Positions 1-10,964 are shown, counted from the first letter of the stretch. The stretch: 64,000 bases of DNA from Polytrichum commune (GCA_950295325.1 OX485809.1:32920001-32984000); one strand, 5' to 3'. Translations and numbers: made by a program. The notes: a model not told the origin generated them from the letters alone.

Positions 1-117
1 ATATTGGTTGTTTTGTAATGAATATGAAAATAACATGATTTCTCACTATATTAAAGAAGTACATGCAATAAAATGATGCACTAAAATTATTTAGATTCCC
101 TACATAATGCACTTAAT

Positions 118-345
118 CATCATCCAACTCCAAAGGCAAAGCCATCCGGTTTTTGGTCGGTTTCCAAGTGTCAAAAATTCTAGCCCAATCCATACTTTCC
201 ATTGGAAGACCGCATAATAACACTCACATCAATGCATCCAATGTTTCAAGTTTCAATCGACTTATGTGATCACTCTTCACCCAATTTTGTTTGGAAAATC
301 CACGTTCACATATAGATGTGCTTACCAAGCCGAAGTTGCAGAGTC
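118..345 (-). pseudogene. hAT transposase C-terminal relic
   Basis: Read on the minus strand, this carries the C-terminal dimerisation region of an hAT-superfamily transposase: CERGFSKQN, then LKLETLDALM, a stop, then CGLPMESMDWARIFDTW. The motif order (CERGFS, LDxLM, a tryptophan-containing tail) is the usual end of these proteins, which cut and paste DNA elements. The stop TGA lies where an arginine is expected in the family, consistent with a CGA to TGA transition, a typical result of cytosine methylation. No zinc-finger or catalytic DDE part is visible, so only the tail remains and it is dead. A second relic of the same family lies at 44,209-44,600 on the same strand. Confidence 0.75.
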
Positions 346-600
346 AAAATTGCAGGAGTTATTGGAATTTGGAAGTGTCTACTAGAGTGCCAAAATTGGA
401 GTCCAACTATGTTTTTATTTGCAAATTGTAGCCACTGTATTTTGTGACATGCATTTTGGAGAGGCCTTCACTATGACTAGTGGGAACTTTGCAAAACACA
501 TTTTTGTAAAGTGCCCAAAAAAAAATTAAAAAAACTTCTTTGACAGCCAAAATGACATTTGACAGTTGTTGAAGACTTCAATATTGAATATTGCCTCGAT
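346..600. other. No feature seen
   Basis: AT-rich sequence between the hAT relic and the first family G repeat. I see no gene, RNA gene or clear repeat. Confidence 0.4.
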
Positions 601-614
601 TACACCAAAGTCTT

Positions 615-760
615 TGTTTAATTCCAGCCATGAAATTGTCGAGAATTGTGTTGGGAAATAGATGTTGGCCCACCTCTTTTCACACTATTACAACCAGAGA
701 TGATGACGGATGGTGCTAATAGTGGCTGGTGTGATGAGCCCTCAGTGCTCACTCACTTTT
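615..760 (+). repeat. Dispersed repeat family G, copy 1
   Basis: About 145 bp that recur in the same orientation at 62,410-62,540. Shared landmarks include AAATAGATGTTGGCCCACC (here) against AAATAAATGTTGACCCACC, followed by a CCAGAGATG block and a TAGTGTGATSA end. No coding content was recognised. The short ORFs across 646-1,003 are not supported. The family is probably a fragment of a larger element. Confidence 0.55.
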
Positions 761-1490
761 TGGCTCCCCTGCCTCGCTCCGCTTACTCGCTTCCTGCCTC
801 TCCACTTGCTTCTTTCTTTGCATATTTTTCTCCCTCCAATTCTATGTAAGGCTTCAACTTGTGCCATAGCTTTTCAAAATGGATTTTGTAGAAACCTAAG
901 CAAAACTCACTGTTTGGAACAAATTATTTCATCTCGGAGAGGGGAAGCACATGTATTTATACCGGCAATCTTTGACCTAATAACAAAGGTAACCCTAAAG
1001 TAAAAGATTAGTTTACCCTGAGATAAACATACAACAAACTTCATGTATATGCATAAGGTTTCAACACCCCCTCTTGCACACAAAGTCCTTTGTCTTTCAG
1101 AGACAGTGATGGCAATGGATCTGAAACTAAAAGAGATAACACTGATAAGATTGTTATCTTTATTGTTATGTACATTCCTGATGATACTCAAGCAAGGCAT
1201 CTCATTACTGATAGAGGTTATTAAATGCCACGTCTTTGAGAGAACTGAGTAAGCTCTGAGTGTTCTTGCGTGAAGAATAGTCGTCGACGGAGCAACGTTG
1301 TTGCCCCCTCTGAGTGACGAGTTAGTGTTTTCCCAAATTTGGCTTCGCTTTCATCGGAGAGTGCATATTTCACTTTTGTGGAGGCTTTAGCTAGAGAATC
1401 GTGCTTGGAAAGAAGGTGTAGGTACAACACTAGAATGGGCAGCTTTGGACATGGTTCGGGTAGACACTCCAAGTTTTGTCCGGTATCTTG
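761..1490. other. Repeat-adjacent sequence without a gene
   Basis: No convincing gene. From about 1,250 to 1,490 the plus strand has a fairly open frame that runs into the duplicated block at 1,495, so this may be part of the same decayed element. Short ORFs on both strands here overlap one another and show no known domain. Confidence 0.35.
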
Positions 1491-1494
1491 TGGA

Positions 1495-1908
1495 GCATCG
1501 TGAACGTTGCCCTCCACTGCAAGATTGTGTTGAGAGTGAATTGGAGTCATTTAAATTACTCTTTGCATAGCGCCTAACACATTTCAAAATTGAGTTGGAG
1601 GCTAGCAGACAAAAAATCGGGCAATTGAATTATTTTGCGAGTAGTGGGAACGATCTTATGAGGTGGAAGGAAGGGTCTAGAAAACAATTGTGTGCCGGAG
1701 AGATAGACTATTCGGATCCTGGGTATTCTCTAGACTACTATCAAAGTGACATAGTTCGGGAATAAGAGGAAGGATTTGATGAGGCAGATACTTCGTGTTC
1801 CGAAGGTTCGATGATAGCTTACTTTCCTTGTCATTTTATAGAGCCCAGATGACTGAGATGATAGGTGTTGCGAAGGTGGAGTTTTCTTCTGCATTCCTCA
1901 AACTTAGT
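1495..1908. repeat. 529-bp-period direct duplication, copy 1
   Basis: This block recurs at 2,024-2,438 with an offset of about 529 bp. On the minus strand its right end (about 1,840-1,905) reads as the C-terminus of a Ty1/copia polyprotein (KFEECRRKLHLRNTYHLSH), so the block probably came from the 3' part of a copia element. On the plus strand both copies keep a similar reading frame (for example LCAGEIDYSDPGYSLDYYQS here) and share an in-frame TAG at the same place. The duplication therefore followed acquisition of that stop, or the plus frame is not coding. Confidence 0.7.
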
Positions 1909-2023
1909 CATGTAGATCGTTGTAGTTTGAGGCCGTTGTCTTCGCATTGCTGTTGATAATGCTCATGATTTGTTGTTGTGTCATTTTTTCCTCTTCACTC
2001 ATGATCTTACTTGGAGGTGTGAG

Positions 2024-2438
2024 ACATCATGAACGTCGCCCTCCATTGCGAAATCGTGTTGAGAGTGAATTGAAGTTATTTAAATTACTCTTCGCATAGC
2101 GCCTAGAAAATTTCAAGATTCAGTTGGAGGCTAGAAGACAAGAAATCGGACAATTGAATTCTTCTGTGAGTAGTGAGAACAATCTTAAGAGGTAGAAGGA
2201 AGGGTCTAGGAATCAATTGTGTGCCGGAGAGATAGACTATTCGGATCATGGATATTCTCTAGACTACTACCAGAGTGACACAGTTCGGGAAGAAGAGGAA
2301 GGATTTGATGAGGCAGATACTTCGTGTTCCGAAGGTTCGATGATAACTTACTTTTCTTGTCATTTTATAGAGCCCTGATGACTGAGAGGATAGGTGTTGC
2401 AAAGGTGGAGTTTTCTTCTGCAATCCTCAAACTTAGTC
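2024..2438. repeat. 529-bp-period direct duplication, copy 2
   Basis: Second copy of the block at 1,495-1,908; about 115 bp of unrelated sequence separates the two. It runs without a break into the minus-strand copia RNase H relic: on the minus strand the reading goes from RNase H through LTKSLGK and KTKFEDCRRKLHL into this block. Copy 2 is thus the one in its native position behind pol, and copy 1 is the extra duplicate. Confidence 0.7.
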
Positions 2439-2998
2439 TTCCCTAGTGATTTTGTAAGAAGATATGTTGGTTGTTCTTGAGAGGAGATCTATTTTACTTT
2501 TATAATGTTATCTTCTATATTATGACGGGTGAAGTGGTAATCTATTTTAAAGCATTATGATTTTTCATGGAAAACAAGATTGTAGCCGAATTTGATGTTA
2601 CTTTGATTGTCACAATAGAGATTGGTTGGTTTGTTGTCCAAAATTTTGAGTTCTTGTAACAACTTTCTAATCCAGATAGCTTCACACGAACATTGAGCTA
2701 GGGCTTTGTACTCGGATTCACAGGAGGAACTGGAGGTGCTAGATTGTTTTTTTGGAGTTTTAGGAGATAGGGGTTTCTCCTAGGAAGAAGATGTATGCTC
2801 CTACCGAGATCTTGTCAACTACGTCTTGGCCATAGTGTGCGTCGGTATATCCATGCAGACGGTTTTCTTCCATTGGTTTGAAGAACAAGCCCAAGTTTGG
2901 ATACGGTCACACATAACGCATGGTATGTTTTGCAGCTTGTAAATGTGTTTCTTGGGGATTTTGCATGAATTTACTAACTACATTGACAACATGTGTGA
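2375..2998 (-). pseudogene. Ty1/copia RNase H and pol C-terminus relic
   Basis: Minus-strand translation gives the copia-type RNase H region in order: VVNVVSKFMQNPQETHLQAA, RYV, a stop, GYTDAHYGQD (first catalytic Asp block), SVGAYIFFLGETPIS, SSCESEYKALAQ, EAIWIRKLLQEL, YCDNQSNI, IDYHFTRHNIED, LTKSLGK. This domain removes template RNA during retrotransposition. Several stops and one frameshift in an A-run near 2,750 show it is dead. The upstream reverse transcriptase and integrase that should precede it on this strand are missing: homology stops at about 2,998, where plus-strand copia integrase begins. Confidence 0.9.
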
Positions 2999-2999
2999 T

Positions 3000-3830
3000 A
3001 CCGCCACACACACCACAACGCAATGGCGTGGCCGAACCCCAAAACCGATCACTACTTGACATCACCCGGTGCCTCATGTTGGATAAGGCTATTCTAGGCC
3101 ATGTCTGGGGAGATGCGATTGAAGCTGCCAACATCATACTAAATCTTTGATCAACTAAACGGCATCCTTACAAAACACTGAACGAATTTTTTGGAGGTAA
3201 ACAACCTTTTATAACCCAATTACGTGTTTTTGGTTCCCCAACCTTCACACACATTCCAAAACCCTCTAGAACCAAACTCGAACCTCGTTCCGAAAGTTGT
3301 GTATTACTCAGTTTTGACAAGGGTGCCAAAACATACAGATGCTACCAACCATCCACCATGAAGGTTTTTATCTCCCGAGACATCTATATCGAAGAAGATT
3401 ACTCGTCACCTACAACAACAAAATTTGACCAAAAACCCTATCGAAAGAAACTCCACATTCGACAACACTCCCGCGCCAACGAGGAATGAGGAAAAACTGA
3501 CTTTCTCAACCCTACATGAGCCATTGCTTCCCACCCGGGAGCTGCCCTGCCCCACCCCAAACACTCAACATAGCCCACAGTCCTTGCCCACCCAGACGAG
3601 GATATTGCCAACTTCCCACCTCTGCCAACCCCCTCTGCTAAAATGCCCCCTTCACCGACCTCCCAACGATTCCCACTCCTGACCATCCTCGCAGGTCCAA
3701 ATGGATACGCCGCTTCCCGCGGCATCTCTAGGACTTTGTTGCTCACCTTCATTTGGAACAGCATGACTCCTTCTTCGAAAACCAGACCGGCCTCCTTACA
3801 TTCCATTTCTTGAGTGTTCTTGAGTGTCGA
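3000..3830 (+). pseudogene. Ty1/copia integrase C-terminal relic
   Basis: Plus-strand translation begins with HTPQRNGVAEPQNRSLLD, the end of the copia integrase catalytic core (usual form TPQQNGVAERKNR, whose E is the third DDE residue). It continues through ILGHVWGDAIEAANIILNL, a stop, STKRHPYKTLNEFFGG, LRVFGSPTFTHIPKPSRTKL and VFISRDI. This is the normal order towards the proline-rich linker, which is seen at about 3,520-3,680 together with further stops. No reverse transcriptase is recognisable after the linker. The N-terminal core is also absent, because the fragment starts at the junction with the opposing relic. Confidence 0.9.
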
Positions 3831-4325
3831 GATCTATTTGGAAGGTTTGCACCATGACCTTGTCTACTGGGACAACCTAAATCAATCTGCTCTCTGCATG
3901 GTTTCTTATTGTGAGCTAAGGCGAGTCCCTTATCCTTGTCTTTGGAGAAATGGGTTGCATGCCATTTGTATACTTCATGTATAACTGGGATGAAGAGTTC
4001 ATATTCCTGACCTGGAGCTTTCAAACGGTTTAGAAGCCAATTAGTGCTTTCACTCAGTTACTTGTTTCTAAGTGAAATAGGAGGTTAGTGGGTAGTAGTT
4101 TTTGTAGAGCTTCTCGAGATTTATCTGGAAGGTATTCATCACGCCCTTATCTACGGGGTTAACCCGAAATACTGCCAATTGCTTTCTGGATGGTTTTGGT
4201 TGTTAGCTATGGTGAGTCACTTGTCTTTTTTTTTTGAGGGTTGGGTTCCTTACATTGAATTTACATTACTGACCTGGAGCTTACAAGCGGTCTAGGAGTC
4301 GATCAACAATATCCTCATTAATTGA
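3829..4325. repeat. Two diverged tandem copies, period about 287 bp
   Basis: GAGATCTATTTGGAAGG at 3,829 is matched by GAGATTTATCTGGAAGG at 4,116. Both copies then share a block around GAGTCxCTTxTCxTT and an end containing CTGACCTGGAGCTT. No protein product is recognised. It directly follows the copia integrase relic and precedes a second array of similar period. Confidence 0.6.
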
Positions 4326-4334
4326 ATGGAAGTT

Positions 4335-5190
4335 TTTTGTCTGCAAGTAGAATAAGTTCTCTTGCATGGATTCTATCCATGATTTGTGGCAGGCACTGGG
4401 TTAAGCAGAATTGCACTTGAGAACTTGGTGCCTTCTTGAAGGAAGGGATAACTTCCAGGATTAAGTTTCGTGAATCTATCCCTGCCAGAATCATGAAGGG
4501 CATGGCCTAGTGTTTGAGATTTGGCAACTCTAAAAGCATGGGTGCAGTTCAATCTACTGTTGCAGTCTATATTTCTCCTGATTAAGTGCCTCTTGCATTT
4601 TAATCTCGCACTGTACATCCATTCCATTACATTGCGTAAATCCCATTTTTGGTTCAGAACAGGCACTGAGTTGAGCAGAATTGCATTTTAGAACCATGCA
4701 TGATCTTTGCGGAAATAGATAAAGCCCAAGATAAAGTTTGACGAATCTGTCACTGCCAATAACTATGAAGGGGATGGTTTGAGATATGGCAAGTCTGAAA
4801 ACCTGCGTGCAGTTCAATTCGTTGTCTGGATTTCTTTTGGAGAAAGACATTTTGCTTTTAAACACTGCATTGTTCTTTTACTCCACTATGTCTGGAAGTA
4901 GGATACGTTTGATATTATGAATCCTATGCATGACTGGGAACAGACACTGAGTTGAGTAGATTTGTATCTTAGAATCTGGAGGGAATTCGAAGGATAAAGC
5001 CCAGGATACAGTTTCAGGAATCTATCACGGCCAGGATGATGAAGAGCATGGGTTTGATAGTTAGAGAGCTGGTAACTTCAAAATTCTTGAGTGCAGTTCA
5101 AGTCATTCTTGTAGTTTGGGTTTCTCCTGGATTGATGCATCTTGCATTGTGATACTCCCACAAGCAGAGTGGAGATTTATGCGAACAATT
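4335..5190. repeat. Degenerate tandem array, about 275-bp units
   Basis: Three diverged units are anchored by GGCACTGGGTTAAGCAGAAT (4,392), GGCACTGAGTTGAGCAGAAT (4,662) and GACACTGAGTTGAGTAGATT (4,943), giving spacings of 270 and 281 bp. Each unit also shares a stretch around GTGCAGTTCAA and a TTTCTCCTGRATT block. Minus-strand ORFs of 97 and 103 codons cross unit boundaries and match no family I know, so I do not call them genes. The function is unknown; this could be decayed internal sequence of a transposon. Confidence 0.65.
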
Positions 5191-5309
5191 CGTAAGTCAC
5201 AGCTGCATGTTGTTGAGAGATTCACTTGGGGATTTGTTATACAAATTTCTTTGGAACTCTGCAGGCATTCTTCACCAAGGTACCAATCAAGGTCCAGGTT
5301 GCGCACCAT

Positions 5310-6835
5310 CCTATGCTATATCTTGGTTGTGATTTACTTCAACATTATTTAGCTTCGATGCCATTTTCTGTGAAAATTTTCTCGCCGTGAATATTTGTAA
5401 TGTGAGATACCTTGTGTGTTTACTGTTTGGAATATAAAATCTATTCTTTGGTGTGAAATTAAAGTGTTTTTTTTTTGGTACTTGTCTTTTTTCCGTTTTT
5501 TCAATATTTTGTTTAATTTTAAAAAATGAATCAAAATGGCTAAGAGGCAAAGGACGATGAGAGTTATGTTCTTGAGGGGAGGGAAAGAGAGGTGGATGTA
5601 GTTGAGACACATGCCCTCCACCGTCATCTTAACATGCCTCTCAACAAGTAGATAGGGTCCAATTGCCCAAATTAGCTTGGAAAGACTCTTGGTATAATGA
5701 TTTGTAATGGATCCAATTTAACACAAACTGAGGAAAGGTTTTTGTAAATTATGTAAAGCAAAAAAAAATTCTTCTAATGGAAGATTATTAAATATTAAAT
5801 GTTTAGCATTTGTAGATCAAAGTAATTCGGTTGAACATAGATCTATAGTGTGGGCACTGTAAAAAGGAGAGAAAGTAATGGAAAATTTTATCAAAGTGGC
5901 AACTAAAACTTATGATGAAGCATTACTAATATTATTCAGAGCAACTTTTTTTTTTTGGGTAAGGAGACAAATCCACATTCCAAACTTTTTACCTTGCGCA
6001 ATTTACTTCAAGCATGTAACTCATCCATAACATAATCATTGTACCATGATGAAAAGTCATATGTTGAAATGTTGTTTGTATTTCAAACGTGTTGCATAAA
6101 AAATGGTGTTAGAAGATCCAATTCACAATTTTGACCACATCTTGGTGGAGGCAATTAAATTATGGAGGAATTTAGCAAAATGGAGGTATTATATTCTCAT
6201 TATGAGAAGTATCTTGGTCACACTTATGAAAATACCTAAGATTTAATTCCCCACATCTACATTTAAAAATTCTTGATATTTGTGCTTTAATTTTAAATTT
6301 TAAATTTAGATGTGGAGAATTAAATTTCCATATTTGTGCTTTAATTTTTTTACAAAATTTGTAAAATGGAACTTTAAATATATCTTGATTCATTAAAGTA
6401 CTTGAGAGTTAGGAATCCTTGGCCTTCAAGAGGTGAAGGGCTAGACTAGTTTCAAATCATGCCAAAGATGTTACTTATGTGCATTACAATGTCTATTTAG
6501 TGTTATTTTGTTGTTTTACAATGATTTTTAGTGTTTTACAATGCTTCTTCTAGTTTGAAGATCCAGACGTTCAAACAATAAAATTCAAATAAGAAGTGAT
6601 TATTTCAATATTGATTGGGAGCAAATGAAAATTCTCAAGACTTATAATCGAATGATTTGACAAACTTTAGGGTTATAACTATAAACCAACAAAAACCTAG
6701 GCTTTCAACTAAAAAAAAACAAGGTTCAACTATAACCAAATGGCTTTTGAAATTACCATATGACTTTTCAAAATATGGGCTAAAACTTATTTGAGATTAT
6801 AAACTCCTTGTTTAGTGATAAGAAGCCCAAAAACA
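5310..6835. other. AT-rich intergenic DNA
   Basis: No gene, RNA gene or strong repeat seen. Contains T-runs and A-runs and a short inverted AT-rich stretch near 6,240-6,330. ORFs at 5,311-5,627 on the minus strand are low-complexity, K/F-rich readings of AT-rich DNA. Confidence 0.45.
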
Positions 6836-6837
6836 CC

Positions 6838-7045
6838 ATTGAGGGCACCTTTGTGCTTGGAGCAATGACACAGTTAATGAGGTGAAACCAAGATGCATCA
6901 GTTGTTGGTTGAAAAGTATTTTCAACCTCCCTATGATGCTTGGAAAGGCACCTCATTATTTTTGCAAGGTTTGCCATGGGCTTAGACCTCACAATCAATC
7001 TTAAAATTACATCTTGTTGTCACAAAGAATGGCTATCTTTTTGTT
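6838..7045 (+). repeat. Dispersed repeat family N, intact copy
   Basis: About 205 bp starting GAGGGCACCTTTGTGCTTGG. A second copy occurs at 8,030-8,105 plus 8,590-8,712, split by about 480 bp of other sequence. Shared landmarks are AATGACACAGTTAATGAG, GCATCAGTTGTTGGTTGAAA and CAATCAATCTTAAAATTACAT. No coding function recognised. Confidence 0.55.
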
Positions 7046-7049
7046 ATGT

Positions 7050-8025
7050 TGAGTATGCTCACCAGAAACAACATAGTTATCTTTGAATTCTTTCAAAAAA
7101 TGATCTTTTGTTAAGGATTTCCTCAATTTTTGACATTTATAATGTTCAAAAATGACTCAAGTGGTGCCGGAACCCCTAACTTTGGTGAATGAAAGAGGAG
7201 GTGTTTGACTTTGGCCAAAATATGGCTGTATAAAATCGGATTTAATGGGAAACATATGAAGACACCTCAAATGGTCCGCTTGAAAATTTGACAAGTAGTT
7301 CACAATTATAGAGTTGTCTTTTGGCCTTGTCAAATGACTTTGCTTACATTTCACTAAAATGAAGAGTTCCAACACCACTTGAAGATTGATTAAACATTAT
7401 AAAATGTCAAAAGTGGGGAGGAATTCCAGACCCAAACATGAATGTTTGAGAGACTTTTAGGTTAACTCTAATATTGAGTAATTAAAGTATTTTGGGACAT
7501 GCATGCAATGAGTGTGTTTATTATTCATTGATTTTGGGGGGGAATCATTGATTTTGAACATATTTGGATGTGTTGTTAGTTTCATATGTGTGAAGATATT
7601 GTGGCCATTTTGATGTTAGATTATATTGCATGGTGTTTGGTGGTAATGTGATGGTTGTATGCATGTTTTTTGTATTTTTACACCACCGCAAACAATACAA
7701 GATTATAAAGCATCATGTCAAGGCATCGAGTGGGACTTGATACTATGTCAAGGCATCAATTCACATAATTCAACATAGTAACTACATACAATGGGACTTC
7801 AAAGAGGTTGACAATTCTTGCATACTCTTATGAAAATCTCTCTTCGAGTTTCCACATTCCATCATACAAACAAATCACATTTAGAAATGCAGATCATGCT
7901 TTGACCAACAAGTAGTTGTTCAAACATTGATATATTTTGATGAAGTTGAAGATTGGGTTGAATTCACTCCTATAACGTTGCAAGTGAGGTTGAGAGTCGG
8001 AAAGGGGTAAATTGACATTGAAACA
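7050..8025. other. AT-rich intergenic DNA
   Basis: No supportable gene. Small ORFs here are below any meaningful length and show no motif. Confidence 0.4.
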
Positions 8026-8029
8026 TTGA

Positions 8030-8712
8030 TGGAGGTACATTTGTGCTTGAGGCAATGACGTGGTTAATGAGTTGAAATCGAAATGCATCACTTGTTGGTT
8101 GAAAACTATAACTTGAACCCGTGCCATTCTGTCATGTTCCACCTGTGCATATGGATTAATATCCAAGATGAACCCAACCCCATGCACTTGTGCATGTACA
8201 TGTCCATGCATGTGTGTACTCACCATATGCATGGATACCCATGCCCATGTTCACTTTCCCCTACACCCTACCACCATGCCCCCATAAAAACACTTTTTAA
8301 AAAGGAGTCTTATTTTCTATTGATTAAATTAGGCTACTTTTTCTTATTGCACATGCCATGTCACCACCTTAGCTCCATGCCCGCCACCTCACCCTAGTTT
8401 CGTCCACCATGCCTACCTTTTGCACTTGTAGTCCCCCACCATTTCCACGTTGGTTTCCTCTTACATCACATGTTTGTTTTGAAGAAACATTTATGGCATG
8501 TGGCTCTTTTGCTATGGAGAACTAGTTGGACATGTGTCCATCTTTCATAGATTCCCACCACCCTGTTATTCGTTGTATATAGATTTCCAACCACCATGTG
8601 GTGCTTGCCAAGGCACCGCAAAATACTTGAAAGGTTTCCCTAGGCTCAGACCTTCCAATCAATCTTGGAATTGCATGTCGTCGAAAATACAAAAATCATG
8701 GCTACTGAGCAT
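8030..8712 (+). repeat. Family N copy split by a 480-bp insert
   Basis: Family N similarity runs 8,030-8,105, stops after TTGGTTGAAAAC, and resumes at about 8,590 with CCACCATGTGGTGCTTGCC. The intervening 8,106-8,589 is rich in CCATGC-type short repeats (for example CATGTACATGTCCATGCATG) and resembles the CATGCCCACCC minisatellite at 47.5 kb in composition. It looks like an insertion or local expansion within the older repeat. I could not identify its termini. Confidence 0.5.
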
Positions 8713-8754
8713 GGTAAGGTAAGTAGGTCCTAAATGGTTACTTTATTTAGTTAG

Positions 8755-9035
8755 CCCACTTCTCTTAGGATATGAAACACTTGATTAGTACAAGATGGTT
8801 AGCAAACCCAAATTGAGGGTGTAGCCACTTTCCATGTGATTTTTGAAGCTTGTAGTGAAAGATTCAAAGTGAAGATTCACATGCTCATTAAGTGGTCATA
8901 TAGATTTCAACCAATTATGTTGACTATGAACCTAAAATTATTACATTTTGAGCACATAGTCTAAATACATGTCTTTTTAGTATCCATTTTTGGAGCCACA
9001 CATAATTTACATATGACTCAAACATGGGTGTCCAA
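8755..9035 (+). repeat. Dispersed repeat family F, copy 1
   Basis: One of five copies in the window, all on the same strand: here, 40,630-40,985, 52,605-52,898, 59,315-59,620 and 63,700-64,000. Landmarks in order are CACTTCTCYTAGGATAYGAAACAC, a GATGGTTAGCAAA block, ATGCTCATTAARTGGTCAT, AATTATGTTGACT, TTGAGCACATAGTC, and an end around CACATATGACTCAAACAT. No protein is recognisable, so it may be the non-coding end of a larger transposon. Confidence 0.65.
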
Positions 9036-9039
9036 CAAA

Positions 9040-10250
9040 CCCTTAAAGGACATGGGTCTAAATATATGACTATATACAAGCTTCACCAAATTCATAAAGC
9101 ATATTATAAAATATACGTGTTTGAAACTTTATTATATTCATTGTCTTATGTTAAGTATAAAACAAAAAAATATATTTAATAGACATTGATGATCAAAATA
9201 CAATATATGTATTTGCATCTAAGGACACCCATGATACGTATTTGAACATAAATCTTCAGTAAAATTAAAGTGTTTAACTTATTCAAATGATGCTCTTGAA
9301 GAACAAATTGGTTTTAGATAGGGTCTGAGAGAGAATGAGAGAGAAAGACAATGCCAACCATTGGTGTTGGAGTGAATGAGGGATGCTTCACCTTGATCGT
9401 AGCCACAAGCTCATATGCGAACCCAAAGCGGATTCATTAGGCAAGGCTATGGGGACAAGTACTATTGCCTTGTGTCGGAGGTGGTCCCTATAGTGGCAAA
9501 TGACAAGGTCACTATAGGCCCATTTGAAAGGGGGGGGGGGGGTATATAACTTTTGCTTGTCATTGTTGTGTATCCCAATGATGGGTGTTACAAGGGCATG
9601 TAGTCTTGGCTCATTTCAACATGTGTCGGGTTCGATTTCTAGAGATGATTCAAGGGGGGTTGTCTATCCTTGTTTATGAGCTATTTGAGTGAGTTTGGGC
9701 AACATGTTGTAAGGTTCATACTTGGTATTGTGTTTGTTTGTATATGTTTAGGTGGGAATTATGGTGGTTGATTTGTGAGCATGAGCAGTATGATATATTT
9801 GATAGCTATTAGGTGGATTTGTTGCATGCATGCATGTATGTATGGGCATTGTTAGAAGAGGTTGGTGATGTTGTTTGTGTGTATGCTGCCTCTAATGCTT
9901 GTTGTGAGGATAGTGAGTGTTACATACCATCCGACCTCTTCTAGTGTGTTTATTAGAGGTTGGTGCTTTAGTTATTTTTTATGGTGGGTTGTGGGGGTGG
10001 GACCTTGATGTTGGCAACTATTTCACTCTAGAAATGTAAAAAAAAACATGTAGTAGACTCCATTGAGTATTGGGGTTTGAATGGAATGATTTGGTCCTCA
10101 CCCTTTTAGGAGGATTGTTTCTATTGAGCTTAGAGACCCTTCATCCCAAATGAGAAAATTTTACATAGACACCACAAACCTCAAGCCCATAGGGTTAGAG
10201 CAACAACACTATATAGTATGGCAATTTCATCCAATTCAAGGTTGGATTGT
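9040..10250. other. Intergenic DNA with a poly-G tract
   Basis: No gene seen. A 12-13-nt G run lies at about 9,531-9,543, followed at once by TATATAAC. One of several G/C homopolymers in the window. Confidence 0.5.
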
Positions 10251-10264
10251 GCTTATGGTAGGGT

Positions 10265-10440
10265 TATGCGTAAAGCCTTGGTTTAACTCCCGTCAAGTTG
10301 ACTAAAACATTAGCTCAAGAACATAACCATAAAGTCCCCCAAGCTTTCTTAAGAGTTGGATTTAACATGTTCAAAGAGTATTGTCAGACTATTAAGAACC
10401 AAATTTATAACTGATCATACTAAGATGGTGTGAAGTGAAT
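10265..10440 (+). repeat. Dispersed repeat family K, copy 1
   Basis: Loosely similar to 58,480-58,640 in the same orientation. Shared points are a TTAAGAGTTGGATTTAAC-like block, a GTC(A/G)xGCTATTAA block and a TATACTAAGATGG-like end (CATACTAAGATGGTG here). The similarity is weak and was judged by eye. Confidence 0.4.
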
Positions 10441-10524
10441 TTACTGGATTTCTAAACTCCTAAACAACACCCCCCCTCCCAAAAAAGAGGTTTCGAGAAG
10501 AGTTACTTGAGACTGAATGTGGGA

Positions 10525-10875
10525 AATATCCCACGGGGGGGGGGGGTAGTCATTGGTTGGAGTAGCAATATACGTGCGAACAAATGATAGGGTATTTTAA
10601 AAACATGGGGGTTAAAAATTATAAATGGACTTAAGAGTAATATAGGGTATCAAAAATGGCACTGGACATCTTTAAAGTACTATAGGGTATGGAATAATCG
10701 GTAATTTGGAATTATAAGTAATGCAAGCCATTTTTCTATTAACCCAAAGTAGAAATTTACATAATGATAGCATGTGAAAAAAGAAGAATTGAAAGTAATA
10801 CCCCCCTATAAAATAGTGGTTGTTCGCACCTATATCCTTAACTTTTAACACACTGCCCCCCCCCCCGAGAAATAT
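10525..10875. mobile_element. TIR element flanked by poly-G/poly-C
   Basis: An inverted repeat pairs GTGCGAACAA (10,574-10,583) with TTGTTCGCAC (10,820-10,829). Farther out it pairs a 12-nt G run (10,535-10,546) with an 11-nt C run (about 10,856-10,866), each beside an AAATATCC-type sequence. The whole is about 350 bp with no coding capacity, as expected of a MITE. The target duplication is not resolved. Confidence 0.5.
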
Positions 10876-10964
10876 CCAGGATTATTCTGTGGAATACTCA
10901 CAATCCCACATAACATTGTTATGGATCCGAATAATGTTATGTTTTATCGATTGCTCCACACTCA

